From Lachnospiraceae bacterium (GTDB lineage: Bacteria; Bacillota; Clostridia; Lachnospirales; Lachnospiraceae): a stretch of 64,000 nt of DNA. A program made the position numbers and the translations under genes. A model generated the notes under the pieces. The model was not told the origin of the DNA, ran no database searches, and saw only the letters and a program-made list of their open reading frames with translations. The stretch spans positions 112,391-176,390 of the forward strand of contig CAJTDB010000009.1 of the NCBI GenBank assembly GCA_910574965.1. Reading direction: 5' to 3'. Positions 25,035-33,535 of this stretch are shown in pieces (position 1 is the stretch's first letter; each line of letters opens with the position of its first letter).

Positions 25035-26399
25035 ATGATAAATATTCATGAAGTCCTTGAGACGAACAAGATGATCGATCAGGAAAATCTGGATGTGCGT
25101 ACGATCACTCTGGGGATCAGCCTTTTAGACTGCATCGATTCGGATTTGGAGATTCTGAAGAAAAAAATCTATGAGAAAATTACTGTGACTGCAAAAGATC
25201 TGGTGGCCGTCGGTCAGGAGATTGAAGCCCAGTACGGCATACCGGTGGTAAACAAGCGGATTTCGGTAACTCCCATGTCTTTAGTGGGAAGTGCAGCCTG
25301 CAGTACATCCAAAGACTACGTAGAACTGGCAAAGGTACTGGATCATGCAGCCGGGACTGTAGGAGTTAATTTTCTGGGCGGATTTTCTGCACTGGTATCA
25401 AAAGGAATGACAAAGAGCGATGAGCTTTTGATGTATGCCATCCCGGAAGCCCTTGCCTGTACAGAGCGGGTATGCAGTTCTGTCAACCTGGGTTCTACGA
25501 AAACGGGCATCGACATGGATGCGGTGAAACTGATGGGCGGGATCATTCAAAAGACGGCAGAGCTTACAAAAGAGCAGGATTCTCTAGGCTGTGCCAAGCT
25601 GGTAGTCTTCTGCAACGCGCCGGATGACAATCCTTTTATGGCAGGCGCATTTCATGGAGTGACCGAAGGCGATGCCGTTATCAATGTGGGCGTCAGCGGT
25701 CCCGGCGTGGTGAAGACAGCGCTGTCCAAGGTGCGCGGAGAGAATTTTGAAGTGCTCTGCGAGACCATCAAGAAAACGGCTTTCAAAGTCACGCGGGTAG
25801 GTCAGCTTGTGGCCCAGGAAGCATCCAGAAAGCTTGGGATTCCTTTTGGCATTATCGATCTTTCTCTGGCACCCACGCCGGCTGTAGGCGACAGTGTGGC
25901 GGAGATTCTGCAGGAGATCGGCCTAGAGTACGCAGGTGCACCGGGAACGACAGCAGCGCTGGCACTTTTGAATGACCAGGTGAAAAAAGGAGGCGTTATG
26001 GCTTCCTCCTACGTAGGAGGTTTAAGCGGTGCATTTATTCCGGTCAGTGAAGATCAGGGAATGATCGACGCTGTACAGGCAGGAGCGCTGACCCTGGAGA
26101 AGTTAGAGGCTATGACCTGCGTATGTTCGGTAGGACTGGATATGATTGCCATTCCTGGAGATACAAGTCCATCCACGATTTCCGGCATCATTGCGGACGA
26201 GATGGCCATCGGTATGGTCAATCAGAAGACAACGGCGGTCCGTGTGATTCCGGTCATTGGGAAAAAGGTAGGCGATATGGTAGAATTTGGCGGACTTTTA
26301 GGCTATGCACCGGTCATGCCGGTGAATCCCTATTCCTGTGAGGCGTTTATCAGCCGCGGAGGCAGGATACCGGCGCCAATCCACAGCTTCAAAAATTAG
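25035..26399 (+). CDS. UPF0210 (DUF711, 'PFL family') protein
   Basis: 454 residues, full length for the family; resembles the pyruvate formate-lyase fold superficially but has no known activity. Glycine-rich stretches near the C-terminus ([40 protein letters not shown]) are hallmarks of the family. Partner of the ACT-domain gene upstream. TAGGAG at the end of repeat R3 is its ribosome site. Confidence 0.93.
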   Translation: MINIHEVLETNKMIDQENLDVRTITLGISLLDCIDSDLEILKKKIYEKITVTAKDLVAVGQEIEAQYGIPVVNKRISVTPMSLVGSAACSTSKDYVELAKVLDHAAGTVGVNFLGGFSALVSKGMTKSDELLMYAIPEALACTERVCSSVNLGSTKTGIDMDAVKLMGGIIQKTAELTKEQDSLGCAKLVVFCNAPDDNPFMAGAFHGVTEGDAVINVGVSGPGVVKTALSKVRGENFEVLCETIKKTAFKVTRVGQLVAQEASRKLGIPFGIIDLSLAPTPAVGDSVAEILQEIGLEYAGAPGTTAALALLNDQVKKGGVMASSYVGGLSGAFIPVSEDQGMIDAVQAGALTLEKLEAMTCVCSVGLDMIAIPGDTSPSTISGIIADEMAIGMVNQKTTAVRVIPVIGKKVGDMVEFGGLLGYAPVMPVNPYSCEAFISRGGRIPAPIHSFKN

Positions 26400-26409
26400 G
26401 AGCATTTTT

Positions 26410-27072
26410 ATGAGCGGGTTATTTTCTCAGGATGGATTCATTGGAAAGGTGCTTGGCGGTTTTACCGATCTTCTGACACTGAGCATTTTGTGGATGATCT
26501 GTTCGATTCCTATTGTGACGGCAGGCGCTTCCACAGCAGCACTCTATACTATGACCCTTCGGATAGTCAGAGGAGAAGAGGGGCGAATCGGAGCAGGATT
26601 TTTTCATGCATTCCGGGAAAATTTTAAAAGTGCCACAGTGATTCATCTGCTGGTGATGCTTCTTGGGTTCCTCCTTTTCGTATATGGGTTCTCCGTAGGC
26701 ATTCTTCCGGCAAATATAAGACCGTTTTTCCGCGGAGCCAGCATTCTTTTCTGGATGCTCTGGCTGATGGAAGTGCTGTTTGTCTATGCGGTGCAGGCGC
26801 GGTTTGAGAACACCGTATGGAATATTATGAGAAATGCCTGGCTGATGGCAGCGGGAAGCTTTCCGTACTTTCTGCTGATCTTTTTCATCAGCGGTATTCC
26901 GGTATGGACCTTCTGGCTGAATACCGGGTTGTTTGTGCGGCTTCTGCCGGTATGGATTTTTTTGGGGCCCGGAGTGACGGCGTGGCTGAACAGCCTGTTG
27001 TTTCACCGCTGTTTCCGGCGTTTCATTCCGGAGAATGAGGAAGAAGAGCCGACTGCAGATGCGGAAGAATAA
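26410..27072 (+). CDS. DUF624 (YesL-like) membrane protein
   Basis: 220 residues with about five hydrophobic segments (near 18-45, 75-100, 107-130, 142-165, 170-195). The opening FSQDGFIGKVLGGFTDLLTLS and WMICSIPIVTAGASTAALY are the DUF624 signature. Relatives occur with carbohydrate transport genes, function unknown. TTAGGAG precedes the ATG at 26410. A strong terminator follows. Confidence 0.88.
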   Translation: MSGLFSQDGFIGKVLGGFTDLLTLSILWMICSIPIVTAGASTAALYTMTLRIVRGEEGRIGAGFFHAFRENFKSATVIHLLVMLLGFLLFVYGFSVGILPANIRPFFRGASILFWMLWLMEVLFVYAVQARFENTVWNIMRNAWLMAAGSFPYFLLIFFISGIPVWTFWLNTGLFVRLLPVWIFLGPGVTAWLNSLLFHRCFRRFIPENEEEEPTADAEE

Positions 27073-27082
27073 GAGATAAAAG

Positions 27083-27118
27083 GAGTTTTGGGACAGCGAT
27101 TCCCGAAACTCTTTTTTT
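27083..27118 (+). terminator. Terminator after the DUF624 gene
   Basis: GAGTTTTGGGA and TCCCGAAACTC form an 11-bp stem followed by seven T residues. Confidence 0.9.
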
Positions 27119-27249
27119 GATGAACTGTCAGGATAAAGGCTGAAAACGACAGCTTGGTTCCCTTTTCCTGCCAGTCGCTCCGACAGGGATTGCACATGTG
27201 GAAAAAATCATCTATACTGTCAGAAAAGGAAGGGAAGCGGGGAACAGGC

Positions 27250-27690
27250 ATGAAGATCCGGATAGACGAAGATGCATCGGCGGAAGAGATGGAAATCACT
27301 ATTCGATGCCGGCAGACCAACGAAGCGGTAATCCGTATTCTGGAAATGCTGCGGATGACCGACCGGAAGCTGACCGGGCATAGAGAAGGGCGGACATATC
27401 TGCTGGATGTAGACCAGATTCTGTATATTGATACGGTAGAGAAGCGGACCTTTCTATATACGGAGCAGGAAGTTTATGAGACTGCTCTAAAACTGTATGA
27501 ACTGGAAGATCGTTTAGAAAGCTGGGATTTTTTCCGGGCATCCAAGTCCTCCATTGTGAACTTTAACCAGATCCGGTCTTTGAAGCCGGAATTTGGCGGA
27601 ACGATGCAGGTGACTATGAGCAACGGAGAACGGCTGAACGTGTCCCGCCAGTATGCAAAGCAGATCAAGGAAAAGCTGGGCTGTCTGTGA
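27250..27690 (+). CDS. LytTR-domain DNA-binding regulator (1)
   Basis: 146 residues. The C-terminal 100 residues are a LytTR domain (ILYIDTVEKRTFLYT, FFRASKSSIVNFNQIRSLKP, NGERLNVSRQYAKQIKEKL); no receiver domain is present. Stand-alone LytTR proteins of this type are typically encoded beside a DUF3021 membrane protein, as here, forming a non-phosphorylated regulatory pair. Start at 27250 supported by GGGGAACAGGC. A stem-loop (CAAAGACGT/ACGTCTTTG, 27689-27716) follows the gene. Confidence 0.9.
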   Translation: MKIRIDEDASAEEMEITIRCRQTNEAVIRILEMLRMTDRKLTGHREGRTYLLDVDQILYIDTVEKRTFLYTEQEVYETALKLYELEDRLESWDFFRASKSSIVNFNQIRSLKPEFGGTMQVTMSNGERLNVSRQYAKQIKEKLGCL

Positions 27691-27761
27691 CAAAGACGTA
27701 TTCAGAAAACGTCTTTGAACGGAAAAAATAGATGAAAAAATTTCATCCAACAGGAGAAAAT

Positions 27762-28208
27762 ATGAAATATTTAATCAAGTTATATCGTTTTTGGAAACCG
27801 GTGGCAGTCTACACCTCCTATTTGTTTACGGCATTGACCGTTCTGTATCTGCTGGTACGAACGGCATCGGCGGAACTGCTGCCTGATGGAACAGGATTTC
27901 AATGGGGAATTTTTTTCTTTTCTTTTGGAAGCATTCTGATGCAGAAAGTTCTTCTTGGCAATCCGTATTTAGAAGGGATTCCTTATGGACTCCTGCTGTT
28001 ATTGTATTTGGGCGCAGCAGGGGGATTGGGATATGTGTGCCTGCATGTTTCGATAAAGACCGCGGAGGGAGCAGGCAGCCGGATGCTATTTATCATACTT
28101 CTTACGGGAACCGGTGTCTGCGCCGGCTTCGAGCTGTTCAACCGATACCGGGCGCATATGTACAACCGGCTGCTGGACCAGTATCAGAAAAGGAGGCGGC
28201 GGACATGA
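27762..28208 (+). CDS. DUF3021 family membrane protein
   Basis: 148 residues with four hydrophobic segments (about 12-32, 46-64, 72-94, 104-124) and a basic tail, the DUF3021 topology. Expected partner of the LytTR regulator upstream, probably modulating its activity at the membrane. CAGGAG is 6 nt upstream. Its stop overlaps the ATG of the ABC exporter (ATGA). Confidence 0.85.
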   Translation: MKYLIKLYRFWKPVAVYTSYLFTALTVLYLLVRTASAELLPDGTGFQWGIFFFSFGSILMQKVLLGNPYLEGIPYGLLLLLYLGAAGGLGYVCLHVSIKTAEGAGSRMLFIILLTGTGVCAGFELFNRYRAHMYNRLLDQYQKRRRRT

Positions 28209-29926
28209 TATATAAGCTTCGGGTAATTTTCACAAGAAGACAGAAAATGAAATTTGCTCTTTTGTTTCTGCTTTTGTTCACGGGAGCGCTGCTGGAATTT
28301 CTGGGTGTTTCCATGGTTCTGCCCTTTGTGGAGCTGGTGATGGGAGCAGAAGGAGGAGAGAAGAGCGGGCTTATGATAAAACTGGGAGCACTCTTCCAGA
28401 CCGAGTCAAAAGAAGAACTTCTTTTACTGACCGGACTGGGACTCGTTCTGATTTATCTGCTGAAAAATGTCTATTTGCTTCTGATGAAAGGGCTGGAACT
28501 TCGTTTTATTTTTAACAATCGCCTGGAACTGTCCGGGAGACTGATGAGAAGCTATATGAAGAAACCCTATACGTTTCATCTGGAAAAACATTCGTCGGAA
28601 GTTTTGCAGAATGTGACATTTGATGTGAATAAGCTGTATGATCTGATCCTGTATGGGATGGAACTGGTGTCGGATCTTCTGATTATCGGGATGCTTTCTG
28701 TTTATCTGCTCCTTCAGGATGCGCTGATTACGATAGCGACAGCCGTACTTCTGGGAAGCTGCTCTTTTGCCTGCTTCTGCTTTATGGGGAAGCGGACCAG
28801 AGCGTATGGGCGGCAGAACCAGCTTTACAACAGCCGAATGCTTCAGGCGGTCGGCCAGGCTCTTGGAGGCATCAAAGAGATCAAGCTTTTGGCCAGAGAA
28901 GAATATTTTGTACAAGCCTACGAGGAGAACGGCAGATACTATGCAGGCAGTCTGAAAAGAAGTCAGTTTTTTCAGTATATGCCCAAGTATATCATTGAAA
29001 CGGTCTGTGTCTGCGGGATTCTTGGGGTGGTGCTTCTGCGGATCTTTCTGGGGGCTAAGACCGAGGAATTAATCCCGCTGCTTTCTGTCTTTGCAGTGGC
29101 GGCTTTCCGGCTCCTTCCCTCAGTCAATGCGGTCAATCGTCTGATGAGCAATATTTTGTTCCTGCTGCCGTCGGTGGACAAGATCTACGAGGATCTTCAG
29201 AATGCGGAGGATGTGCAGGGAGAGCATGGCTTCGTCAGGGACAAGGACCTGCTTCAGCCGGCAGAACAGATCCGTTTTCAGGATGTGTCGTACCGGTATC
29301 CGGGAGCCGGCCGGGAGGTTTTATCCCATGTGGATATAGAGATCCCCATAGGAAGTTCTGTGGGCTTCGTAGGCAGCTCCGGAGCCGGCAAGACGACATT
29401 TATGGATCTGCTCCTTGGACTGCTTCGTCCGGACGGAGGAAAAGTACTTTATGGGGAGCAGGATATCCAGGCGTATAAAGAAAGCTGGAGACAAAAGCTT
29501 GGCTACATTCCCCAGACGATCTATTTGACGGACGATACCATCCGCCGAAACGTGGCTTTTGGGATTCCGGATTCTCTGATAGATGACGAGAAAGTCTGGA
29601 AGGCGCTGGACCGTGCCCAGTTGTCCGGCTTTGTCCGGGGGCTTGAGAAGGGCCTGGATACGAAAGCCGGAGAGGCGGGAGTCCGGCTGTCCGGAGGGCA
29701 GAGACAACGGATCGGAATCGCCAGGGCACTTTACAAAGAGCCGGAGATTCTGGTGCTGGATGAAGCGACTTCCGCCCTGGATACGGAGACGGAACAGGCA
29801 GTCATGGATGCGGTGGAGCATCTGAAAGGAACCTGCACGCTTCTTTTGATCGCTCACCGCCTCAGCACACTAAAGGCGTGCGATCGGATCTTCCGGGTCG
29901 AGGACGGAAGGGTGTTTGCTCAGTAA
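28205..29926 (+). CDS. ABC exporter, fused permease-ATPase
   Basis: 573 residues. Six membrane segments in the first 320 residues, then an ABC domain: Walker A GSSGAGKTT, signature LSGGQRQR, Walker B ILVLDEATSALD and switch IAHR. Such half-transporters homodimerise and export lipids, peptides or glycoconjugates; the membrane domain is closest in appearance to PglK/MsbA-type proteins. Coupled to the DUF3021 gene by ATGA overlap, so it is probably the target and cargo pump of this LytTR unit. Substrate unknown. Confidence 0.9.
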   Translation: MIYKLRVIFTRRQKMKFALLFLLLFTGALLEFLGVSMVLPFVELVMGAEGGEKSGLMIKLGALFQTESKEELLLLTGLGLVLIYLLKNVYLLLMKGLELRFIFNNRLELSGRLMRSYMKKPYTFHLEKHSSEVLQNVTFDVNKLYDLILYGMELVSDLLIIGMLSVYLLLQDALITIATAVLLGSCSFACFCFMGKRTRAYGRQNQLYNSRMLQAVGQALGGIKEIKLLAREEYFVQAYEENGRYYAGSLKRSQFFQYMPKYIIETVCVCGILGVVLLRIFLGAKTEELIPLLSVFAVAAFRLLPSVNAVNRLMSNILFLLPSVDKIYEDLQNAEDVQGEHGFVRDKDLLQPAEQIRFQDVSYRYPGAGREVLSHVDIEIPIGSSVGFVGSSGAGKTTFMDLLLGLLRPDGGKVLYGEQDIQAYKESWRQKLGYIPQTIYLTDDTIRRNVAFGIPDSLIDDEKVWKALDRAQLSGFVRGLEKGLDTKAGEAGVRLSGGQRQRIGIARALYKEPEILVLDEATSALDTETEQAVMDAVEHLKGTCTLLLIAHRLSTLKACDRIFRVEDGRVFAQ

Positions 29927-30375
29927 GTCTCTTTGCAGATACAGGTTTTGCGGTTAAATGCCGTCAGAACTTTCGGCATAAGGGCTCTGCTGACATGAAG
30001 TTTTGTGCCGTCTGTCAGGATGAGGTCATCATTTTGAACAGAGCGGACTTTGTGCAGTGCGACGATACAGCTTTGGCTGCATTTGATAAAACCATAAGGA
30101 GACAAAAGCTCTAGTTCCTGGCTGAGTGTTCCGTATTTTTGGTAGATGCCATGACTGGTATGTATTTTAATCTGGTGTTTTTGGATCTCCAGATAAGAAA
30201 TGTCGCGGATAAGGATTTTCGACCGAGAGGAACGCGTGCGGCAGATATATTTCTGCTGCTGTTCCTGATAGAGCTTAAGGGCTTCTATCAGAGCTTCCTC
30301 GCCGTATTCAGCAAGAAAAGTAAGAATGCTGCTCCGCAGATTGGTATGGTCAGATGGGGACTGGGTGAAAGACAT
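29920..30375 (-). CDS. LytTR-domain DNA-binding regulator (2)
   Basis: 151 residues: a short N-terminal helical part and a C-terminal LytTR domain (ILIRDISYLEIQKHQIKIH, FIKCSQSCIVALHKVRSVQ, GTKLHVSRALMPKVLTAF). No receiver domain. GGAGTATTGTC precedes the ATG. It overlaps the ABC exporter 3' end by 7 bp and is divergent from the small-protein/radical SAM operon, with a palindrome between them, so it is a candidate regulator of that operon. Confidence 0.9.
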   Translation of the reverse strand: MSFTQSPSDHTNLRSSILTFLAEYGEEALIEALKLYQEQQQKYICRTRSSRSKILIRDISYLEIQKHQIKIHTSHGIYQKYGTLSQELELLSPYGFIKCSQSCIVALHKVRSVQNDDLILTDGTKLHVSRALMPKVLTAFNRKTCICKETY

Positions 30376-30406
30376 GACAATACTCCTTTTTCCTGTTTTG
30401 TTTTAA

Positions 30407-30428
30407 ATCGTTACATTACATTAACGAT
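30407..30428. promoter_or_regulatory. Palindromic operator candidate (LytTR target)
   Basis: ATCGTTA-N8-TAACGAT, a perfect 7-bp inverted repeat 31 bp upstream of the LytTR gene start. Each half resembles the GTT-centred LytTR half-site. Binding is inferred from position. Confidence 0.45.
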
Positions 30429-30600
30429 CCGCAGAGCAAAATATGACATGATTTTGGAAGAAATTTCCATATATGCTGTTAGTGCTGCTAAATATGATAT
30501 TTACATGCTGCTTATTCCGGAAATGAAAGAAAAATGACAGATTAAGACGCTGAAATCTTTTATTTGCCGCAGTGCTGTATTTGATGAAAAGGAGAATCGA

Positions 30601-30801
30601 ATGTTTGTTCGAAAAATTAAAAGCAATCAAGGAATCGTAGAAGTCGAAAAATACGGCGTTGACCGGATTGACGTACAGGAGGACGGCAGGGCTGACTGCT
30701 ACACGGCCGGCGGAAATATTTTTACTGTAAAAGTAAAAGAGATTTTGAATGATGACAAAGTAGTCTCAAATTCCAAAAATCATCATAAAAATCTGTACTG
30801 A
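30601..30801 (+). CDS. Small protein (66 aa) linked to radical SAM genes
   Basis: Begins MFVRKIKSNQGIVEVEKYGV; the first 50 residues alternate like a small beta-barrel and the tail is hydrophilic (SNSKNHHKNLY) with a single Cys (Cys33). AAAGGAGAATCGA precedes the ATG. The radical SAM gene starts 31 bp downstream. It could be a modified peptide precursor, a carrier/chaperone, or an unrelated regulator; it lacks an evident double-Gly leader or Cys-rich core. Confidence 0.6.
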   Translation: MFVRKIKSNQGIVEVEKYGVDRIDVQEDGRADCYTAGGNIFTVKVKEILNDDKVVSNSKNHHKNLY

Positions 30802-30832
30802 AAATAAGCGGACGAAAGAGGAGTGTTTGATT

Positions 30833-31735
30833 ATGAAAATTTCATCCTTTCTGTATTTTGCAGGGTTCGGAATTCGGACTGTGCTCTTCCGAAAAAAAGA
30901 TCCCATTCTTGGGACGATCATCCTGACGGACCGCTGCAATCTGACATGCAGGCACTGCTCTGTAAATAATATTACTTCGGTGATGTATCCTTATGAGCAG
31001 GTGAAAAAGGAGATGCGTCAGTTGTATGACATGGGCATACGCATTCTGTTTTTCTGCGGAGGCGAGACATTTTTATGGGAGGACCATGGGAAAAAGCTGC
31101 GGGATCTGGTGATCGAGGCAAAAGAGATGGGCTTTCTCATTGTAAATACTGTTACCAACGGCACGTTTCCCATTGATTTGCCGGAAGCAGATCTGATTCT
31201 GTTAAGCTTAGACGGCGACAAAGAGCGGCATAATCAGATCCGGGGAAATACATATGACCGCATTATGCATCATATCCGCCATGCATCTTCGGACAATATC
31301 TGCTTCTATATGGCAGTCAATCAGATCAACAAAGACGCGGTCCGGGATGTCTGCCTGCTGGCAAAGGACACGCCGAATGTCCGTGCAGTTTCCTTTAATT
31401 TTCATACTCCATACCCGGATACCAAAGAGCTGGCACTTACTCCAAAAGAAAAGGCAAAGTGCTGCAAAGTAATGGCAGAGATGATGGAAGAAGGAGCGCC
31501 GGTCTTTAATCTAAAGAGTGCATTTCCCTATTTGATTGACAACCGTTTTCCGACGCCCTGCCATCAGTGCGTGGTGATGGAGAACGGAAAACTCAGTGTG
31601 TGCGGACGCTGTATTGAGGTGCCTGGACTTTGTGAAAAATGCGGATATTTCTTTGTGGCAGAATATACGCTTTTATTTGCCGGAAATGTAAAGATCATAT
31701 GGGAAATGCTGCGCACATATTTGAAATATATATGA
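30833..31735 (+). CDS. Radical SAM protein with C-terminal Cys-rich domain
   Basis: 300 residues. The [4Fe-4S]/SAM motif is CNLTCRHC (Cys35, 39, 42) followed by FFCGGETFLW, the GGE motif. The C-terminal part has six cysteines (CHQCVVMENGKLSVCGRC, then GLCEKC) in a shortened SPASM-like arrangement that could hold an auxiliary cluster, then a hydrophobic tail. Start at 30833 (AGAGGAG upstream) rather than TTG at 30827. Twelve bp before the second radical SAM gene. The enzyme type (RiPP maturase, heme- or cofactor-related) cannot be settled. Confidence 0.88.
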   Translation: MKISSFLYFAGFGIRTVLFRKKDPILGTIILTDRCNLTCRHCSVNNITSVMYPYEQVKKEMRQLYDMGIRILFFCGGETFLWEDHGKKLRDLVIEAKEMGFLIVNTVTNGTFPIDLPEADLILLSLDGDKERHNQIRGNTYDRIMHHIRHASSDNICFYMAVNQINKDAVRDVCLLAKDTPNVRAVSFNFHTPYPDTKELALTPKEKAKCCKVMAEMMEEGAPVFNLKSAFPYLIDNRFPTPCHQCVVMENGKLSVCGRCIEVPGLCEKCGYFFVAEYTLLFAGNVKIIWEMLRTYLKYI

Positions 31736-31747
31736 TGGGAGACTGTT

Positions 31748-33001
31748 ATGAGTATACTCACAAACGCAACGAGGATGTGGCTGACCCGTTCGGTAACCCC
31801 GTTTGTTTTCACTGATCGGCCGGACCGGCAGCTCTTCTACGAAGAGTGTGAAAACCTTGGACTGTACGTTCATATTCCATTCTGCAGGAGTATCTGTAAT
31901 TTCTGCCCCTACTGCAAGACGGTTTACGCGGAAGAGACATGCAGCCGCTATGTGGATGCGCTGCTTCAGGAAATACATATGACCGGGCAGATGCTGACGG
32001 CCAGAAAACGGGTCACAAGTCTGTATTTCGGCGGCGGAACGCCTGCTCTTGCAGCGGACCGTATGAAAGAGATCATCGAAGTGATTGGGCAATATTACAT
32101 CATTACAGAAGGCATCGGTGTGGAACTGCATCCGGACAACGTGACGCCCCCTCTGCTGGAGACGCTAAGAAATGCCGGTGTGACAAAGATCAGTATTGGA
32201 ATCCAGTCTTTTCAGGAAAAATTCAGTTCGATCCTGGGACGCGGAATAGCAGAGCCGTCTGTTTTGTCTGCAGGGCTGAAAACTGTGCCTTTTGAAACCA
32301 TATCCATGGATTTTATCTTCGCCCTTCCGGGACAGACTTTTGAGGATTTAAAAAACGATATCGACACCGCTTTCCAATATGGAGCCAATCATATAGCCAT
32401 CTATCCGTTTATTGATTTCACATTTACGTCCAGCACCGTTCGGCCGCTGCCGAAGAAAGAAAAAAGAGTTCTTTTAGACCGCATCACTGCCTACTGTCTG
32501 GACCAGGGGTATGTCCGCACCTCTGTCTGGACCTTTTCCGGCGAAAAGCAGGCGGTCTATTCCTCCATGACCAGAGACAACTTTCTTGGCTTTGGCTGTT
32601 CTGCAGCAACACTCCTAAAAGATCAGTTTAAAATCAATACCTTTTCTGTGGAGGCATATATAAGCCGGATTCTGGCCGGGCAGCTTCCCACTTCACTCAC
32701 CCTCCGATTTACGCTGCGCCAGCGAATGGTATATTATCTCTTCTGGACCGCTTACAGTACCCAGGTAGACAGGGCTGATTTTGAAAAGTTTTTCGGTGTT
32801 TCCCTGGAGAAAATGTACGGGCTGGAACTTGCCGCAGCGAGACTGCTGGGATTTGTAACCAGACAGGGAAATGTCTATCGCATGACAGCAAAAGGAGCAT
32901 TTTATTATCACTATTATGAGAACTTTTATACGTTGTCCTACATAGATATAATGTGGGGAATCATGCGGAAGGAAGCGTTTCCAAAACGGATTGAGCTGTA
33001 G
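31748..33001 (+). CDS. HemN/HemW-like radical SAM protein
   Basis: 417 residues. LGLYVHIPFCRSICNFCPYC gives Cys46, 50, 53 and 56, i.e. CX3CX2CX2C rather than the CX3CX2CXC of HemN, then YFGGGTPAL and ISIGIQSFQEKF, typical of the coproporphyrinogen-dehydrogenase-like superfamily that also includes heme-degrading methyltransferases (HutW/ChuW). A true oxygen-independent HemN is unlikely because of the shifted cluster motif and divergent C-terminus. Immediately followed by a cobalamin-riboswitch transcription unit, which may or may not be connected. Confidence 0.87.
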   Translation: MSILTNATRMWLTRSVTPFVFTDRPDRQLFYEECENLGLYVHIPFCRSICNFCPYCKTVYAEETCSRYVDALLQEIHMTGQMLTARKRVTSLYFGGGTPALAADRMKEIIEVIGQYYIITEGIGVELHPDNVTPPLLETLRNAGVTKISIGIQSFQEKFSSILGRGIAEPSVLSAGLKTVPFETISMDFIFALPGQTFEDLKNDIDTAFQYGANHIAIYPFIDFTFTSSTVRPLPKKEKRVLLDRITAYCLDQGYVRTSVWTFSGEKQAVYSSMTRDNFLGFGCSAATLLKDQFKINTFSVEAYISRILAGQLPTSLTLRFTLRQRMVYYLFWTAYSTQVDRADFEKFFGVSLEKMYGLELAAARLLGFVTRQGNVYRMTAKGAFYYHYYENFYTLSYIDIMWGIMRKEAFPKRIEL

Positions 33002-33053
33002 GAGGTGGCTGGCTGGATATCTGAGAAATGTGCGGAGTTCTTTTAACTGCTGC

Positions 33054-33082
33054 TTGACAGCCGTTTCTGGAACTTCTATAAT
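33054..33082 (+). promoter_or_regulatory. Consensus promoter of the B12-riboswitch RNA
   Basis: TTGACA (33054-33059), 17-nt spacer, TATAAT (33077-33082): a perfect sigma-A promoter that would start RNA near 33089, just before the aptamer. Confidence 0.85.
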
Positions 33083-33103
33083 AAGAACGTGCAGAAGATG
33101 CTG

Positions 33104-33273
33104 TGCCAAGTGCGCGCCGTGTGCGCGAGAAAGGGAATCAGGTGCGAATCCTGAACGATCCGGTCACTGTATTCGGAGAGTCTGCTTTCAACAATCCCAT
33201 TGCATAACCCGTTACAACATGCGAGAAGGGGAGGGCAGATGTCTGATCCGTAAGCCAGGAAACCTGCTTGGCA
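33104..33273 (+). promoter_or_regulatory. Cobalamin riboswitch aptamer
   Basis: Closing helix TGCCAAG (33104-33110) with CTTGGCA (33267-33273); AAGGGAATCAGGTGCGAATC core near 33133-33152; GGTCACTGT loop; and the B12 box TCCGTAAGCCAGGAAACCTG near 33247-33266. All landmarks of the adenosylcobalamin-type aptamer are in order. No B12 synthesis or uptake gene lies downstream. Confidence 0.93.
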
Positions 33274-33469
33274 TATGAGATGAGCTTCCGTGAAAGGCTT
33301 TCCATCCAACGGACGGAGGGAATGGCGCTCTTTGTCCTGAAATTGCCGGCTTGTGGGTTAAGGCGGCTGTTGTTGATGAATCTCAGCAGGAATGCACAGA
33401 CATAAGCCGGATGTAAATGCGTGACCTCCATGAAATCACCGCATGTGAATGGCACATCCGGCAGACAAG

Positions 33470-33528
33470 ATGCTCCCCCATGGCGCAGGTTTTCCTGAAT
33501 ATCCTGCTTCTATGGGGGAGCATTTTCT
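33470..33528 (+). terminator. Terminator of the B12-riboswitch RNA
   Basis: ATGCTCCCCCAT (33470-33481) pairs perfectly with ATGGGGGAGCAT (33512-33523), with an inner GCAGG/CCTGC stem, followed by TTTTCTAT. It lies 8 bp from the kdpE stop and may serve that gene from the other side too. Confidence 0.85.
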
Positions 33529-33535
33529 ATGGCCT

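Larger units (their letters stand above)
33089..33528 (+). ncRNA. Free-standing B12-responsive transcript, about 440 nt
   Basis: Runs from its own promoter through the aptamer to a strong terminator, with no ordinary gene. Only tiny ORFs exist, for example 27 codons at 33322-33405 (MALFVLKLPACGLRRLLL...), whose GGAGGG is too close to the ATG. Downstream of the aptamer AAGCCGG (33401-33407) can pair either with the upstream CCGGCTT or, extended as GCCGGATGT, with ACATCCGGC near 33454, a switch-like pair of alternatives. It ends head-on against kdpE. Resembles in layout the B12-controlled regulatory RNAs Rli55/EutX and AspocR, but I found no convincing ANTAR hexaloop hairpins. Confidence 0.6.

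Noticed and set aside
27902-28204. N-terminal extension of the ABC exporter frame
   Set aside because: It overlaps the DUF3021 gene in another frame and reads like a shadow; the ATG at 28205 shows the usual ATGA coupling.
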